Source: Harmothoe impar
Taxonomy: Eukaryota > Annelida > Polychaeta > Phyllodocida > Polynoidae
Direction: 5' to 3'
NCBI GenBank assembly: GCA_947462335.1
Contig: OX381707.1
Location: forward strand, 59,993,773-60,057,772
Length of the DNA stretch: 64,000 nucleotides
The notes below the pieces were generated by a model. It was not told where the DNA came from. It worked only from the letters and a program-made list of their open reading frames with translations, and made no database searches. Shown here piece after piece: positions 46,002-57,960 of the stretch. How positions within the stretch are numbered: the first letter of the stretch is position 1; each line of letters opens with the position of its first letter. A program made the position numbers and the translations under genes.

Positions 46002-47908
46002 TATTTAACAAAAAGGTCCTAGTGTAGCAGCACAAGGGAGCTAGGAGCTGTCTTTCCAGTTGCACCCATCACCAAAAATTACTAAAGCAGGACATATGCC
46101 ATATGAAAGCCGAGAATCTCAGGATTACAGATATGGTTTGAGTAAAAAAAATATGTGATGGGGGTTTTTGGCAGTAAAGGAATGAAATAATAAAGTTAAT
46201 AACTATTTTTAAATAGGAGAAAAATAACATCAATACCAAATTTGGTCGATGGGGATTCTATTTTATTTAGATAATGCTTTAGGAGAATTGATCCTTATGC
46301 ATGTTATCCAGAGAATCCAAATCTACCAAGGCACATCACAAATTTGCATATTAAGGGCCATAATTAGCATATTCTAATTAGATAGGCAAAATACCAGGTT
46401 GACTAGAAGCATTGTAAAATTAGGTCCTAGTCCAAAACTTCTAGAAATGATATGATGCCTTCAGATATGGCTGGTGATCAAGAATGCTACTTATCATATT
46501 TTTTCAGTACAGCCCAATTAGCATAATTTATGCAAAACTGAAGATAATCTGCATAATTTCACTGTCAAAATGCCAGGTGATAGAAACACATGGTTCCATG
46601 CAGGGAAACATCTGGAAATTGGTACGCACATCCCATAGGCCACACAAAGCAATTCTAAATACAGGGTATGGCAGATACAGACTGTAGCCATTATGAGAGA
46701 CAAAATGGCCGCCACTGAATTTTCTATATCATTTATCTCCTCTTCTAATCAACTTAGAATCATGATTCCAAATGCTAAATATACATTTTCGGGGGCAAGG
46801 AATGCAATGCTGATACTTTTGAGATGGTAAATAGCAGCCATCTTGCATTTACAAAATGGTCGCCAATGATATCAACGCCATATGCTTTTCTATTCATTTA
46901 TTCAATTCGTCATGGATTATTGACTGTCTACCGGATTTTGGAGGGAGAGATACAGGTACATCATATCACGTGTTTAACTACTGAGGATATTTGATAGCGT
47001 AACGGGGTAGTGCGGTAGTAGTCGACCTTGGGCTTAGGCCTACATTAAACGTTCAACAATAATACATGTCTCTGTTTTTGCAACGCTTTCAGGACCCCCT
47101 CTCTCACCACCACCAACACCACCCCTTGTCCTTGTTTTTTTAAATAGGGTTTGTTACTCAAACCAAAAGACCCCCGCCCCATTCCCCCCCCCCCTCCAAC
47201 ACACAAAACTTGACGTTTCTACTTTGCAGATGGGTATGTAGTAGCCTGTTAATAGGGACCTTTAACAAACCAGATGTTGCTCATTAAACGCAGACGTAGT
47301 AGTGCTAAAGGGATAGGCTACGTCTACGTTTATTGAGCTTTTACGTGGTTGCTAAAGGTCCCTAATAACGTGTAACCCACAGCACCATGGTATACGTCTA
47401 ACAGAAAACTAAAAAGTGTAGAATAGCTCTGTTGTAGGCATTTCTTGTATCTTAGAGACGCCATGCAATGCTCAAATCCTAACACAAACACACTGCTCGG
47501 TTCTCTAGGCAGACATGACTTATTGAGGTACATATATATTATACCATATCAGTGTACCGACCTCCGGTCATTATACCCGTGCCTACCTTACTGTGAATAC
47601 TAAATCGCTGCCATCAATATAACATACCTGTACCGAGAACACACCTGGGGGGGGGGGGGGTACTCCACTCATGTGTAGGGTAGATTCACCATGAGTCGGA
47701 CACAGTGGCGAACCCAGGCATTTGAAAAGAGGGGGTCCACCTAAACACCAAAGTACCGAAAAGCATCACGCTGCGACTCGTCGAAATATCATAAGAAAAA
47801 TCTGGATAATTTTCCAAAAAAAGGGTGGGGGTCCGAATGCCCCCTCCCCCTGCCCCCGGGACACATACCTTGAGTCAGACAATTAAATGTATATCCTCTG
47901 TTTGTGAC
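46002..47908. other. AT-rich intergenic DNA
   Basis: No supported gene. Near 46694-46870 there are several CAAAATGGCCGCC / AGCCATCTTGCA phrases (YY1-like). An inverted pair lies near 47245-47365: GGGACCTTTAACAAACC...TTGCTCATTAAACG and CGTTTATTGAGC...GCTAAAGGTCCC, with ACGTAG inside both. Confidence 0.4.
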
Positions 47909-48357
47909 TAAGGCCCCAAAAAAAAGGTGTGTTTCAGGTTACCCGACCCTACCTAGCAAAACAGGGCCGACCCTAGAAATTTTTATCCAATTTTGGAAAA
48001 AAAAGAAGAAGTAATAATAGGACCATTTCAGAGTCAATTTGATAGTCCGCGAGTCGACGCCGTTGTTGGTGAGTCAGCGCTGAATTTTACGAGTCAATTT
48101 CTTGGTACTTTTCAAGCCATGGGATCAATCTGTCTTTAGAAAACATTTTTTGGGCTATTTCAGAGTCAAATTGACAGTCCATGAGTCGACATAGTTGTCT
48201 GCAAGTCAGCGCTAGAGTTTGCGAGTTAATTTTTGGATACATTTCAGGCCAGGGCAAAAATTTAACAAAAAAAAAAACCAAAAAAAAAACCTACCCTACC
48301 TAGATTTTCAGACTATGTAACCTGAAACACACCTTTTTTTCTTTTTTTTGGGCCTAA
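47909..48357. mobile_element. 449-bp MITE, GGTGTGTTTCAGGTTAC family
   Basis: The left end (TAAGGCC-A run-GGTGTGTTTCAGGTTACC) and right end (GTAACCTGAAACACACC-T run-GGGCCTA) are inverted repeats of about 35 bp. Inside, two direct repeats of about 90 bp (48029-48119 and 48161-48252) start CAGAGTCAA and contain GTCAGCGCT. A shorter relative without these lies at 62515-62717 in inverse orientation. Single ends of the family occur near 1360, 51160, 51530 and 53408. Confidence 0.75.
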
Positions 48358-49396
48358 TAGTACATGTATGTCATTATTTCCAACAAAGAACTATACTGGA
48401 TGTCTGATCAAAAATGTTAGTGTCCGACTTAAGGTGTGTGTCTAACCCACGTCGAATCTGCCCTGTAGAGGCATGGTGTTTTCTATTGTGTATTTGATAT
48501 CTAGAACGAGATTCTCCAGAGTTAGGCATAGGGAGGCCCGTTCTTAAAAGGAGCGTAGAGAAACATGGAACTCGTTCTACACGGCCCTGTTATCCACTGT
48601 GACGACATGAATACATCTCTGACACCAGGCTTTAAATGTCCATTTTGATAGAATTAATCAATAATAACATAAACTAGATACTGGGGGATAAACAGGTTCA
48701 CACCCTTAATTGAAATGATGTGAGACTGGATGCTCTTTATCCCCTCTATATATACACAACTGATCACTCCCTGACAGATCTAGAAGTGCACCCAACAAAC
48801 TGCACTATAGAGCTCAATGAATGGGTTGAACCAGTGCCAACTGGAAGACATACAAATGGCAAGAGCTGCACCAATGATCGCATGGACAACAGCTCAATAC
48901 CAACTCCTGCCAACTATATAGAGGAGGGGCCCTGGCCTTCCCTTTAAGGCCCACTTAGTGCTTTAATGCACTATATCATTTGGGGTGCATGAATTGCTTG
49001 GTTCGTGCACCATGGGGACCCTCCGGGCAGGTACACCCCCAATGGATAGGCATGCTCCCGGCGGTATGAGACGATGTTCCAGCACCGGCGTTGCGCATGC
49101 GTTGGTTCATGCAACATGACGTCAAATGAACGTTGAGGCATCATGCTGCCTTTAAAGTATAAGACGTACTAGCCACCTTATCCTTACCCCCTCTCCCACA
49201 CCCACACTATATTCCTGTCCCAGGGAGGAGCACACCATCTGGAAAAACTCGAAGCGGGTCTAGAGGCGAACCAAATAAGCCAACATACGCGAAACGTGGC
49301 TAAACATACATTTTCATAAGCAAACATTTATGTAGACCACCGACAGTCCTATATGGGGACTAGACATGGCTGCTACATTGTATTATAATATACCCT
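48358..49396. other. Intergenic DNA with a promoter-like patch
   Basis: No supported coding sequence. At 49090-49165 an NRF1-like TTGCGCATGCGTTGG (49091-49105) is followed by a CRE TGACGTCA (49118-49125) and a TATA-like AAGTATAAG (49156-49164). This could be a host promoter or part of an LTR; neither can be confirmed, and no exon with a clear donor follows. Confidence 0.3.
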
Positions 49397-49602
49397 TTAG
49401 GAAGTGATCTTTTTTTTTAACAACAGGGGAGGGGGCAAAAAAAATTGGATCCCTCTTGGGGGGGAGTCAACATTTTTTAACATGTTTTGGGCCAAAAAGC
49501 CCGCACGTTACTATGCTCCAAAGGGCCTGCGCGCGTGCCCATCTTCACTCCGCACGCCCCCCCCCCCTTTTTTTTTGGTTAAAGAATGATCACTCCCTTA
49601 AA
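49397..49602. mobile_element. Short MITE, TTAGG-AGTGATC family, copy 2
   Basis: The left end is TTAGGAAGTGATC plus a T run and AACAACAGGGGAGGGGGC. The right end is GGTTAAAGAATGATCACTCCCTTAA. The same ends occur at 868-1050; the interior differs. Confidence 0.55.
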
Positions 49603-50416
49603 TCCACTGCACTGAGCTGGTCTGTATAGAGCCTTGGAAACGAATTCATTGCTGGTTCTATCCTTCCATGACTGATCACCAGCAACCCGCCCTGTGGCCA
49701 ATGAGAAAATCCCTTCCAAATGTATGCAACATCTGAAGTAACAATACCATTACCAATATACATGCCATGGACACCCCACATAGCTAAAGCAGACAGATGA
49801 CTCTCAAGGTATTAAATGTGAACTAATAACAATGTGGGTGGCGGGTGGGGTGGAGTGGGCTGGAATTTAGGCATGCAATTGCCAATTAGGTGTGCAATTG
49901 CCCCCTGTGTTTTTCTTTGTCAGGGACGTGATTTCATTTTGGCCGTCGAGTAGGAAACGAGAGTACATTTTGTCTTAAAAATGTAACAGTATAGGGGAAA
50001 CAATATCCCGGTTTTTAAATGATCATGTCGTTATACAGCCTCGGCCAAAAGTCTTCCGTTTAGAGCATACTAGTAGTGACAAAGGAGGGGGGGGGGGTTC
50101 AAAAAGGTTAGAATTTGGTACGTGTATAATAAGTCGCTAGCCGCCCTTATGCCTTTATATATGTGATAATGTAATAACGGCACCCATCCCCAGAACAAAG
50201 ACTGGATAGCGATACGTGTACTAATGAGGGGATATTATATTTCTCTTCAGCAAGTTTACCAGAAACACATCTATTTTCTCCCCCAGATTTGCAATACAGA
50301 TTGCTGTAGCTATCAAAATGCATTTTACATAATTACAACGATCACCATGCAGGTGGTATATAACCACAGGGTCATTTATCATGTTAAGGGTCACGTACCG
50401 CTTTAATATAACTCGC
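49603..50416. other. Intergenic, nothing recognised
   Basis: Contains a G run near 50087-50096 and no recognisable gene or RNA. Confidence 0.35.
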
Positions 50417-50646
50417 CAGGGTGCTGTTTCTTCACAAATTTGCGGACCTCCGCAAATTGCGGACATCCCCAATACACATTCCATATAATATTATTTGTGG
50501 AAGAAATTAAAATTATGAATAAACTTGTTTTCTGGTACTTAAGCATACAAATACGGACCTCCGTATATATTTGCGGACATCCATATATATTTGCGGACAT
50601 CTGCAAATTTGTGGAGGTACGCAGATTTGTGGAGAAACAGCACCCT
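50417..50646. mobile_element. 230-bp MITE with CAGGGTGCTGTTTC ends
   Basis: Left CAGGGTGCTGTTTCTTCACA and right TGTGGAGAAACAGCACCCTG are inverted repeats. Internally the phrase TTTGCGGACATCC and its inverse are repeated several times (ATTTGCGGAC at 50437, 50571, 50590). CAGGG-type ends are seen in hAT elements, but I found no 8-bp duplication. Confidence 0.7.
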
Positions 50647-52140
50647 GTGCTACACTATACATCATGACGACACTTATTGTGTGCATTAGGGTATAGATGT
50701 GATGCATGACTAACTCGCATACATTACAGGCCGGTAATCCTCTTTAATAAAGGAAATCAGGTTTATTTAACCTGTTGAGAACCAGAACAACATTATAGTC
50801 AGCCAATCATACCAATGTACGTCAGTGGTAGCCTGATACGTGTTTGTATGCAGAATTTTTATAACACAATTTAGTCCGACAGGTTGAAGACGTGAAAATG
50901 CTGCTGCATTCCAAGTGTATGTTAACCATTGTTTCATGACTCAAAGAAAGATGGTTAAACATCGGGTGATTATGGCCTGACTAAAAATGTGCGTCTCCAT
51001 ACTACTCACACCGTAGTATACAGGGACATAGTATGTTGTGCCTGGTAATAATATATTTCCCCATAAACTGCTCATTTAATATTGAATATGTTTATTAGGG
51101 CCAGCTGGGGGGAAATTACAAATGTCTGAACTATAGTTCCAACTTAGTGACTATGGTACCTGAAACAAACCTTTTATTTTTTATTTGGCCTATGACTGAT
51201 ATGGCCCTCATTGAAGACACTATCCTCCTTCTGGACATTGGACATTCAATGCTATCAAGGAACACTGCTGCACTAATGCGTATTACCGGTACATGTATAT
51301 TGGCCATGAGGGGGTGTCCTGGGGGATAGGCCTGGCAATGCAGTAATTAAGTGTACATACGTCATAAGTACCCACGCCAGGACAGACGGCTGACGTAGGC
51401 CTATGGTAATGCACACTAGTGGGTATTCATCATGGGCCACATAACGTGCATAACCGAATTTGTTATTGTGGTAGCTTTTGCTTATTGGATTGCAATAGAT
51501 ATTGCCATACCAGAATTATAAGATTGTAACTTAGACCAAAAAAAGAGAGAGTTGTGTTTCAGATTGGTGCTGGGAAGAGTAGATCATATCGATCATGATG
51601 GCATAAACTCCCCACTTATGTTGTTTCGGCTATTTTTGGCCCTTTTCAGGCTTATACCCCTACAGAATAACCAGTTTTGCACCAATTTATTCAAATTTTT
51701 GGTATATGTGAAAGAACATCCTAATAATTCAGGAAATTTCTATTTTTTGTGTATTGGCCCAATATTTTCAAAGGCCCAAAAAGGCCCAAAAAACCCTAAA
51801 AACGTCAAAAACGCTAAAAATGACATGTTTTACATGTCTCCCATGTGTACTGAGGTAGTAACAGCTTATTCCTAATATCATTTTCTATTAGGTCTATGGT
51901 ATAGTCAATTGATTCACGAGGATTTCACTAGATATGTTCCGTATTTTTTTCTCCACAGTCATTTAAGTGTGTTTTGTCAGCAAAATATTTAAATGTCATT
52001 TCAGGTTGATACCTCTATATAGTAAATAAAGAAGATCCACACAGTCTCTATTGTATCCCAGATTGTCAGGTAACTCTTGTGTCTTCTGCTGGAAAAAAGA
52101 AATTTTGAAAAATATCCAATAATCTTGCCTCCAGGCGCAT
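50647..52140. other. Intergenic, family fragments only
   Basis: Two single ends of the 47909-48357 family are seen near 51158-51195 and 51528-51570. The frame at 51552-51875 continues from one of these ends and has no domain. Confidence 0.4.
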
Positions 52141-52162
52141 ATGTCTATTGGGATACATATTT

Positions 52163-52391
52163 TCCGTCACGGAGTCACCCGGAATATTCGTCACGGAGTC
52201 ACCAGCCACCCTGATGAAAATTAAAACCTTCATAGAATTGTTAATACCCAATATATTTAAGTTATCTCTGGTTTTCCTGTGTCCTACCCACTCCCTCTAA
52301 TGTTCTAATGCAAAAATCCACCATTTTTATGCTCATTTATACAAGAAATTATTTCCGTCACGGAGTCACCCGGGTGACTCCGTGACGGAAA
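52163..52391. repeat. GTCACGGAGTCACC repeats with a 40-bp perfect palindrome
   Basis: CCGTCACGGAGTCACC occurs near 52164 and, as CGTCACGGAGTCACC, near 52190. At 52352-52391 the same phrase forms a perfect palindrome of two 20-bp arms centred on CCCGGG. A further copy (GTCACGGAGTCACC) is at about 52738-52751. The spacing and inverted arrangement suggest termini of a transposon family with GGTGACTCCGTGACGG ends, with 52352-52391 as two joined ends. Confidence 0.7.
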
Positions 52392-54665
52392 ATAGGTTAA
52401 TAGGGGTACTTTAGGCCTATACTGTGCAAATTTGGTTAAACCAGATATCATGATGCTTCATATTTCTTAAAGTACACATGATCAGGACACTGTAGAGTGA
52501 ATTTAACCAATAATGGGACCATTTTGAGGAAACTAGGGTAAAGTTGAGAGTATGTAGTTGAAATTTTCATATTTCTGATAAATGTTCAAAAATTCATCGG
52601 GCTGTATCTAAAAAACTATTACTCAGAGGATATCCATTTTTGGTATGCTTCAAGATATATGTTGGCTCAGCTTGTAAACAAAATTATCAGTTGCTGTGAT
52701 GTCTTTAAAACATAATGTTCATGATCATGGATTTTTGGTCACGGAGTCACCTGAAAAAAGGACAATAAACTTCACGAGGCAATAAAAACTGAACCGCTAG
52801 GGTTAGAAATGTATCAAAAAGTGTTCCAAGGAGCCAAGATATATACCTTTCAATATACTAAACTTGTTTAAACATATTGAGAACTTTCTGATTTGTCCTT
52901 GTTCTATCCTAAAACAACATGAGTCAGGAGTTTGAGCCAGGCACTAGAAACTTTTTTCATGATTGAATTTATTGATACATCTTAAAAATCGATTGTATTT
53001 GATCTTACTACCAGAAGTCTTTCCTGGTTTATCAATACCCAGGTTCATCAAATATATTCTTTAGTGAAACTTCCAATGCTAGTTATGGGGTAGTTGTATC
53101 TGCATTGTTAAAAAGGTATACTGGAGCACCTGGCCCCACCCTTAAAGGCGACAGATGAGCGTAATAGGAGCAGCAGGGAGGTGGTACAGTTTATATGTGC
53201 ATTATGATACAAGTATGATATTGCAGCATTGGACTTCAAGCTTATGGCTTGTATCCTGTATTTATATACTTGAATACATGTATGGGATATATGTTGACAT
53301 AACATAATTTGTCTATGGAGAGTGGTCTCGCTGTATAAATTTACCCATGCACAAAACACAGCATATGTCCCATCTTCCCAGTTGAAAGTTGAGGTTAACC
53401 TGATTTGGGGTAAACCTGAAACACAACTAATAATTCTCTTTATTTAGCCTTACTACAAGTTCAGCCCGCGGGTGTTATTGGTAAAAAGGTCGGGTACCTA
53501 TAAGCTCACATTCCACATGTAGATGTAGGGGCTAATGTAGACGACGAGACCTATGGTGTTATGATACTACAGGGGTAGACTTTACAATCAAAGATGGGTA
53601 CAATACCGCCCACCCCCAACCCCCACGTAAGCTTTCTGAGCCCTGGGCAATCACCATAGCTTTTAATCACATAACCAGTGGGAAAGTAAAAGGTAATATT
53701 TTTTACACATCCCATTGTGTCAATAACTGATAATGATAGGCATTTAATTGTGGAATATGTCACCTGTAAATTCCAGCTGGGACCTCCTTTGTCATAGCTG
53801 GACCAATTAGATTAATCCACACCTTACTAATGTCCCTTATGGCCTCAGTGCAGGAGGTAGATTGTATCACGATCCAGGGTATCACTCATTACATGGCCCC
53901 GTAATTAAACAGACCACACAGTGGGCAGCCCACACAGTGACCAGCCAAACAATCAGTGTTATGAGAGCAAGACAGAAGACCTGCATGTAATGATATCCCA
54001 AATGTGGAGTTACCGCTGCGACAAGCAAGCTCTAACGTTTGACTGGTTCCAGTCTCAGCAGATTTATCTCCTACACTAAATACCCCTAATCTAATAATCT
54101 TCTGATTCGGAATTTGATATTCTTACATTTCTTCATTGCTGCAACAACTCCGTCTTTTCTTGCAACATTCCGCGCTCAGCATATTTATGCCTGTGTCAGC
54201 CTGGTTCATCGGTAGTAACAGCATCAAGCTTTCCAATTTCGAAATGATCATATAATTATAGTTTTCGGTACTTTTCAATATATTTTCAGTTGACTCAGCG
54301 ATCCATGAGTCGTGCACTCTGACCGTGGTCAGTCGATGTGGTAATACACAAGCAGTAATCAGTATTACTAATCAGGAGTGTCAAATGTCTTCTTAGAAAA
54401 GCGTTGCAACGTACATAATGCCGTATTCACGCCTATTCGTGAGTAGGCGTATATTGTAAATTACACAACAGGCATAGAACCCCGCATGGAACATGATGCT
54501 ACTTTCACCGTCACACTCATTATACTCTAATGCGACTCAATTCCAGAATCACACGTTGAGCGTCCAATAGGGGTATTATGTACAATAACCCACAATAAAT
54601 ATAACGCTCAGAGTTAATTGCTCATGGCAGGACTCTTCTTGTGTCTCTGTTTTTTGTTTTTACAG
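52392..54665. other. Intergenic, nothing recognised
   Basis: No gene is evident. One family end (AACCTGAAACACAAC) lies near 53412. Frames of 60-83 codons have no domains. Confidence 0.35.
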
Positions 54666-54707
54666 GATTTCAACCTGGGATCTCATTCATGGACATCATG
54701 GGGGACT
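54666..54707 (+). CDS. Possible 42-nt internal microexon
   Basis: A good acceptor (pyrimidine tract and TTTTTACAG at 54655-54665) and a perfect donor (ACT|GTAAGT at 54708) bracket 42 bases that are open in at least two frames (for example FQPGISFMDIMGD). The length is a multiple of three, so it could be skipped without a frameshift. It has no neighbours I can identify. Chance pairing of splice-like signals is quite possible. Confidence 0.2.
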
Positions 54708-55244
54708 GTAAGTAGTATATGGCAAATGGGACTATCGCCCTGGCAACTACAACAACGGCCTAACGACAGCCTGGGACTCCCAGCCCAATAGCGTCCCTGT
54801 GGTATAGGATAGACGCTGGCCGAGGCTGGCCTAAAGGTAGAGACATGACAGGTTGTTGGGACCCATTTACAGATGTGCTTTTACAAACCGAATAGTTTTA
54901 ACTCTCCAACCCCACTCTGACACACATACACATACACTTTAATCTATAGTATCAGTATGGCTCAGGCTCAGCATCTACATCAGGACTATATGTACTATGC
55001 AATAACTCAACAAGGGGACAAATTCAAGGATTTTACGGCAAAGCCGTAGTGGCTTTGGGTTTTTATAGGATTGTTATGAACTACAGGTGAGAAAACAAAG
55101 GGGCATAGATTTATGCTTTTTGGTGTGTCTAGGGTTCTAATGCAATTCATATATGATGGATTGCAGCAATACTGCATGGTTAGTTAACTTACATGCACTT
55201 AGCTAAATCTTTTTGATTTTTATTGGTTTTACTGCTGCTGGTAT

Positions 55245-55655
55245 AGTTTTTGGAGGCCATCTTGGCAGCCATCTTGGAAATTTCCCGGATTGAAAATCTA
55301 AGCCTGAAAATGGATTCTACATCCTAGAAAACCCTATTATCCATGTATCACACAAGGAAATCAGACAATCTTGAGTTTTTGGCGGCCATCTTGGCAACCA
55401 TCTTGGAAATTTCCCGGATTGAAAATCTGAGCATGAAAATGGATTCTGCATCCCAGAAAACCCTACTATCCATGTATCACACAAGGAAATCAGACAATTT
55501 TGAGTTTTTGGTGGCCATCTTGGCAGCCATCTTGGAAATTTCCTGGACTGAAAATTTAAGCCTGAAAATGGATTCTACATCCTAGAAAACCCTATTATCC
55601 ATTTATCACACAAGGAAATCAGACAATCTTGATTTTTCGACAGCCATCTTGGCAG
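55245..55655. repeat. 129-bp tandem repeat with YY1-like motifs
   Basis: Units start at GCCATCTTGGCAGCCATCTT (55256, 55385, 55513, 55643) with periods of 129, 128 and 130 bp. Each also contains GGAAATTTCC, GAAAATGGATTCTACATCC and ATCACACAAGGAAATCAGAC. Because the period is 43 codons an 80-codon frame is open across it; that is not a gene. Confidence 0.85.
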
Positions 55656-55920
55656 CCAGAGGGAGGGGCAGAGGGAGGGGCAGAGGGGGCAGAGGGAGAA
55701 GGGAGGGCAGAGGGAGGAGGGGGGGCAGAGGGGGAGTAGGTAACAGGAAGGAGGAAAATGGGGTAGAGGGGGGAGGAGGGGAAAGATGGGGTAGTAGGAG
55801 AGGGCAGAGGAAGGAGGAGAGGGCAGAGGGAGGAGAGGGCAGAGGGAGCAGGAGGAGGAGAGGGCAGAGGGAGGAGGAGGAGGGGGCAGAGGGATGAGAA
55901 GGAGGGGGCATAAGGAGGAC
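55656..55920. repeat. Polypurine tract
   Basis: About 265 bp almost entirely of G and A with GGCAGAGGGAGG-like units. It abuts the 129-bp repeat. The long frames on both strands (Arg/Gly-rich or Pro/Leu-rich) are compositional artefacts. Confidence 0.9.
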
Positions 55921-57764
55921 TTGTGTTGGCAACATATTATTTTAGGGTTGTTGCATGTGGTTTCTTGCATGTGTGTGTGGGGTGGGGAGGGGTAATCATG
56001 TTGGACTTCACAGTTTGTCTTTGGGCGGGCTTGAGCGATTTCAAGAGCCACCCTGGACCACTCAACTTCTAGTACAGGTCCTGTATGTGCATAGTATGGG
56101 AATTGGCATTGACATTGACAGCTTGGCTTGACATAGGAGTCAATAGTTATTAGGCTGGTACCTATCCTTGCCATTGACAGCCACATTAGAGAACTCAAAA
56201 TATGGCTGTTCACAAGATGTCTAGGCCTTACCATAAGGTACACTGGTACTACATGCAGTAACTGAAAACCAGATCTAGGTTAAATTAGTCTTGCACACAC
56301 CTGCAAGGACACATGGGGAACCAGTCCTAGGCAATGTTTAAGGGCCAGCTAGGGCTTAATTTAACAATGAACAAGGGGACCTATGCTAGTCTTTTCTTGC
56401 TACTTTTTCCAACTCTCTCTGTGTGGTGTCAATGGCTTTGGGGACAAGGTCCCAAAGCCAATAAGACAAGATATTTAGTCAGACACTCGCAAGAAAGACT
56501 TTTAGATTCCTGCGAGTTCAGTGGCACGCCGTTCGTCCCTCGTCGTGACATTGTTGCAGGGACTCACAGTAGCTGATCCACTGCTGGAACATTTTGTGTG
56601 TCTGTACTCGCACGAGTGCAATTCGCAGCCACCATAAATTTCCGCGGGACCAAACCCCCAGTGGGGGTTACACAAAATTCACAAGGTCTATGTGCGGGTA
56701 TTACGAAGGGTTATGGCAGTGTAGTACAGTACTAAAATCACAGTTTTCAGACCTCTGATGCGTGTTATAGGGTTCTTCCAAAGTCGGGGTGCAGGTTATA
56801 CGCGAGATACGGGTTATACACAGGAATTCATGGTAATTCGCGGCAGTGGATCACCGGCTTAAGTCTCATAAACTCACCCCCTCCGCCTGTTGTTGCAATA
56901 TGTTGGTGCCCTATCTTGTGGCAGACAAGACCAAAATTGACTCCTCCCCCTTTCCCTAAGCACTATACCAACTCATTAACTTCAAGACATGTGCATCATT
57001 GATCTATACAATAACGTAATACCAAAGTAATCTTATTGACAACATGTATACATTATCAATTATGCAGAAAGGAATAATCGACTGTTTTGTCACAGAGCTC
57101 AAGACGCATTATAACCTTGGGCGCAGCCAGCGGGCAAAGTACAATGCATAATGCATAAGAGTGAGGCAGAACAAAGTGATGGCATGACCACTGATGACAT
57201 TGGCTCAATATGGTGCCGGCCTATGCACACAGTGACACACGTACATACACACATTATGTATGCACAGTCAGGATACATAGCACTGAGAGTGTGCATAGTT
57301 CACATAATTATGATGACAGAGTCGATTCTATGCCGAAAATAGCCACATTGGGCGTAACTGATTCATAAACAAGAAAGGCTGTGGGTTGAGGCATATTATA
57401 TGGGCCTACTGCGTGATTTCGGTCACTTTATGATATGTGTTATGTGATTAAAACATTGTAATTTCGAATTTAATTTTGATCAGGATGATTGGTGGTCAGT
57501 GCAGTCCTATTGGTATTTCATCACTCATATATATATACAACCCTTATTGAATCTAAACATTGTGGAATGAGCAAAACCCCTATCGAACAACTCAAGTAAG
57601 AACTTTCATGCACCTAGAAAAGTGTTCAATATAATGATTATCCTCTCCCCTTCTCCCTCTTTTGTGTATTTCATAGATACAACTTATAAGTGATACCTCC
57701 GCATTTGCCACTTCTGAATTCGAAATTCCCAAACTGGAAACCTTATGCATTGATGACGCACGGA
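55921..57764. other. Intergenic, nothing recognised
   Basis: No supported gene. Near 56770-56840, GGGGTGCAGGTTATACGCGAG and the following GGGTTATACACAGGAATT belong to a dispersed repeat seen in part at 16730-16790 and 63680-63730. Confidence 0.35.
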
Positions 57765-57960
57765 TGCAGCTCTGACGAGTAACTCGTCATGTACCACTGT
57801 GACGTATCAGGTGACGTATCAGCTGACGTATCATGTGACGTATCAGGTGACGTACACGGTGTATAACCCTGGCATCGTGCATTGATGTATCATACACCAT
57901 CTTCATGCAGCCCTGGCGAGTAGATTCGTCAGGGCTGCATCAATGCATCATGACAACAAC
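57765..57960. mobile_element. Palindromic element with CGAGTAACTCG core and TGACGTA array
   Basis: GATGCAGCTCTGACGAGTAACTCGTCA (from 57765) and CATGCAGCCCTGGCGAGTAGATTCGTCAGGGCTGCATCAATGCATCATG (from 57904) are two versions of a short palindrome also found at 8125, 17592, 23400 and, in part, 50410. Between them lie five TGACGTA units at exact 12-bp spacing (57800-57854). Confidence 0.6.

Noticed and set aside
55575..56243. Proline/leucine-rich 222-codon frame on the minus strand and Arg/Gly-rich frames on the plus strand
   Set aside because: They lie across a polypurine tract and a tandem repeat; composition explains them.
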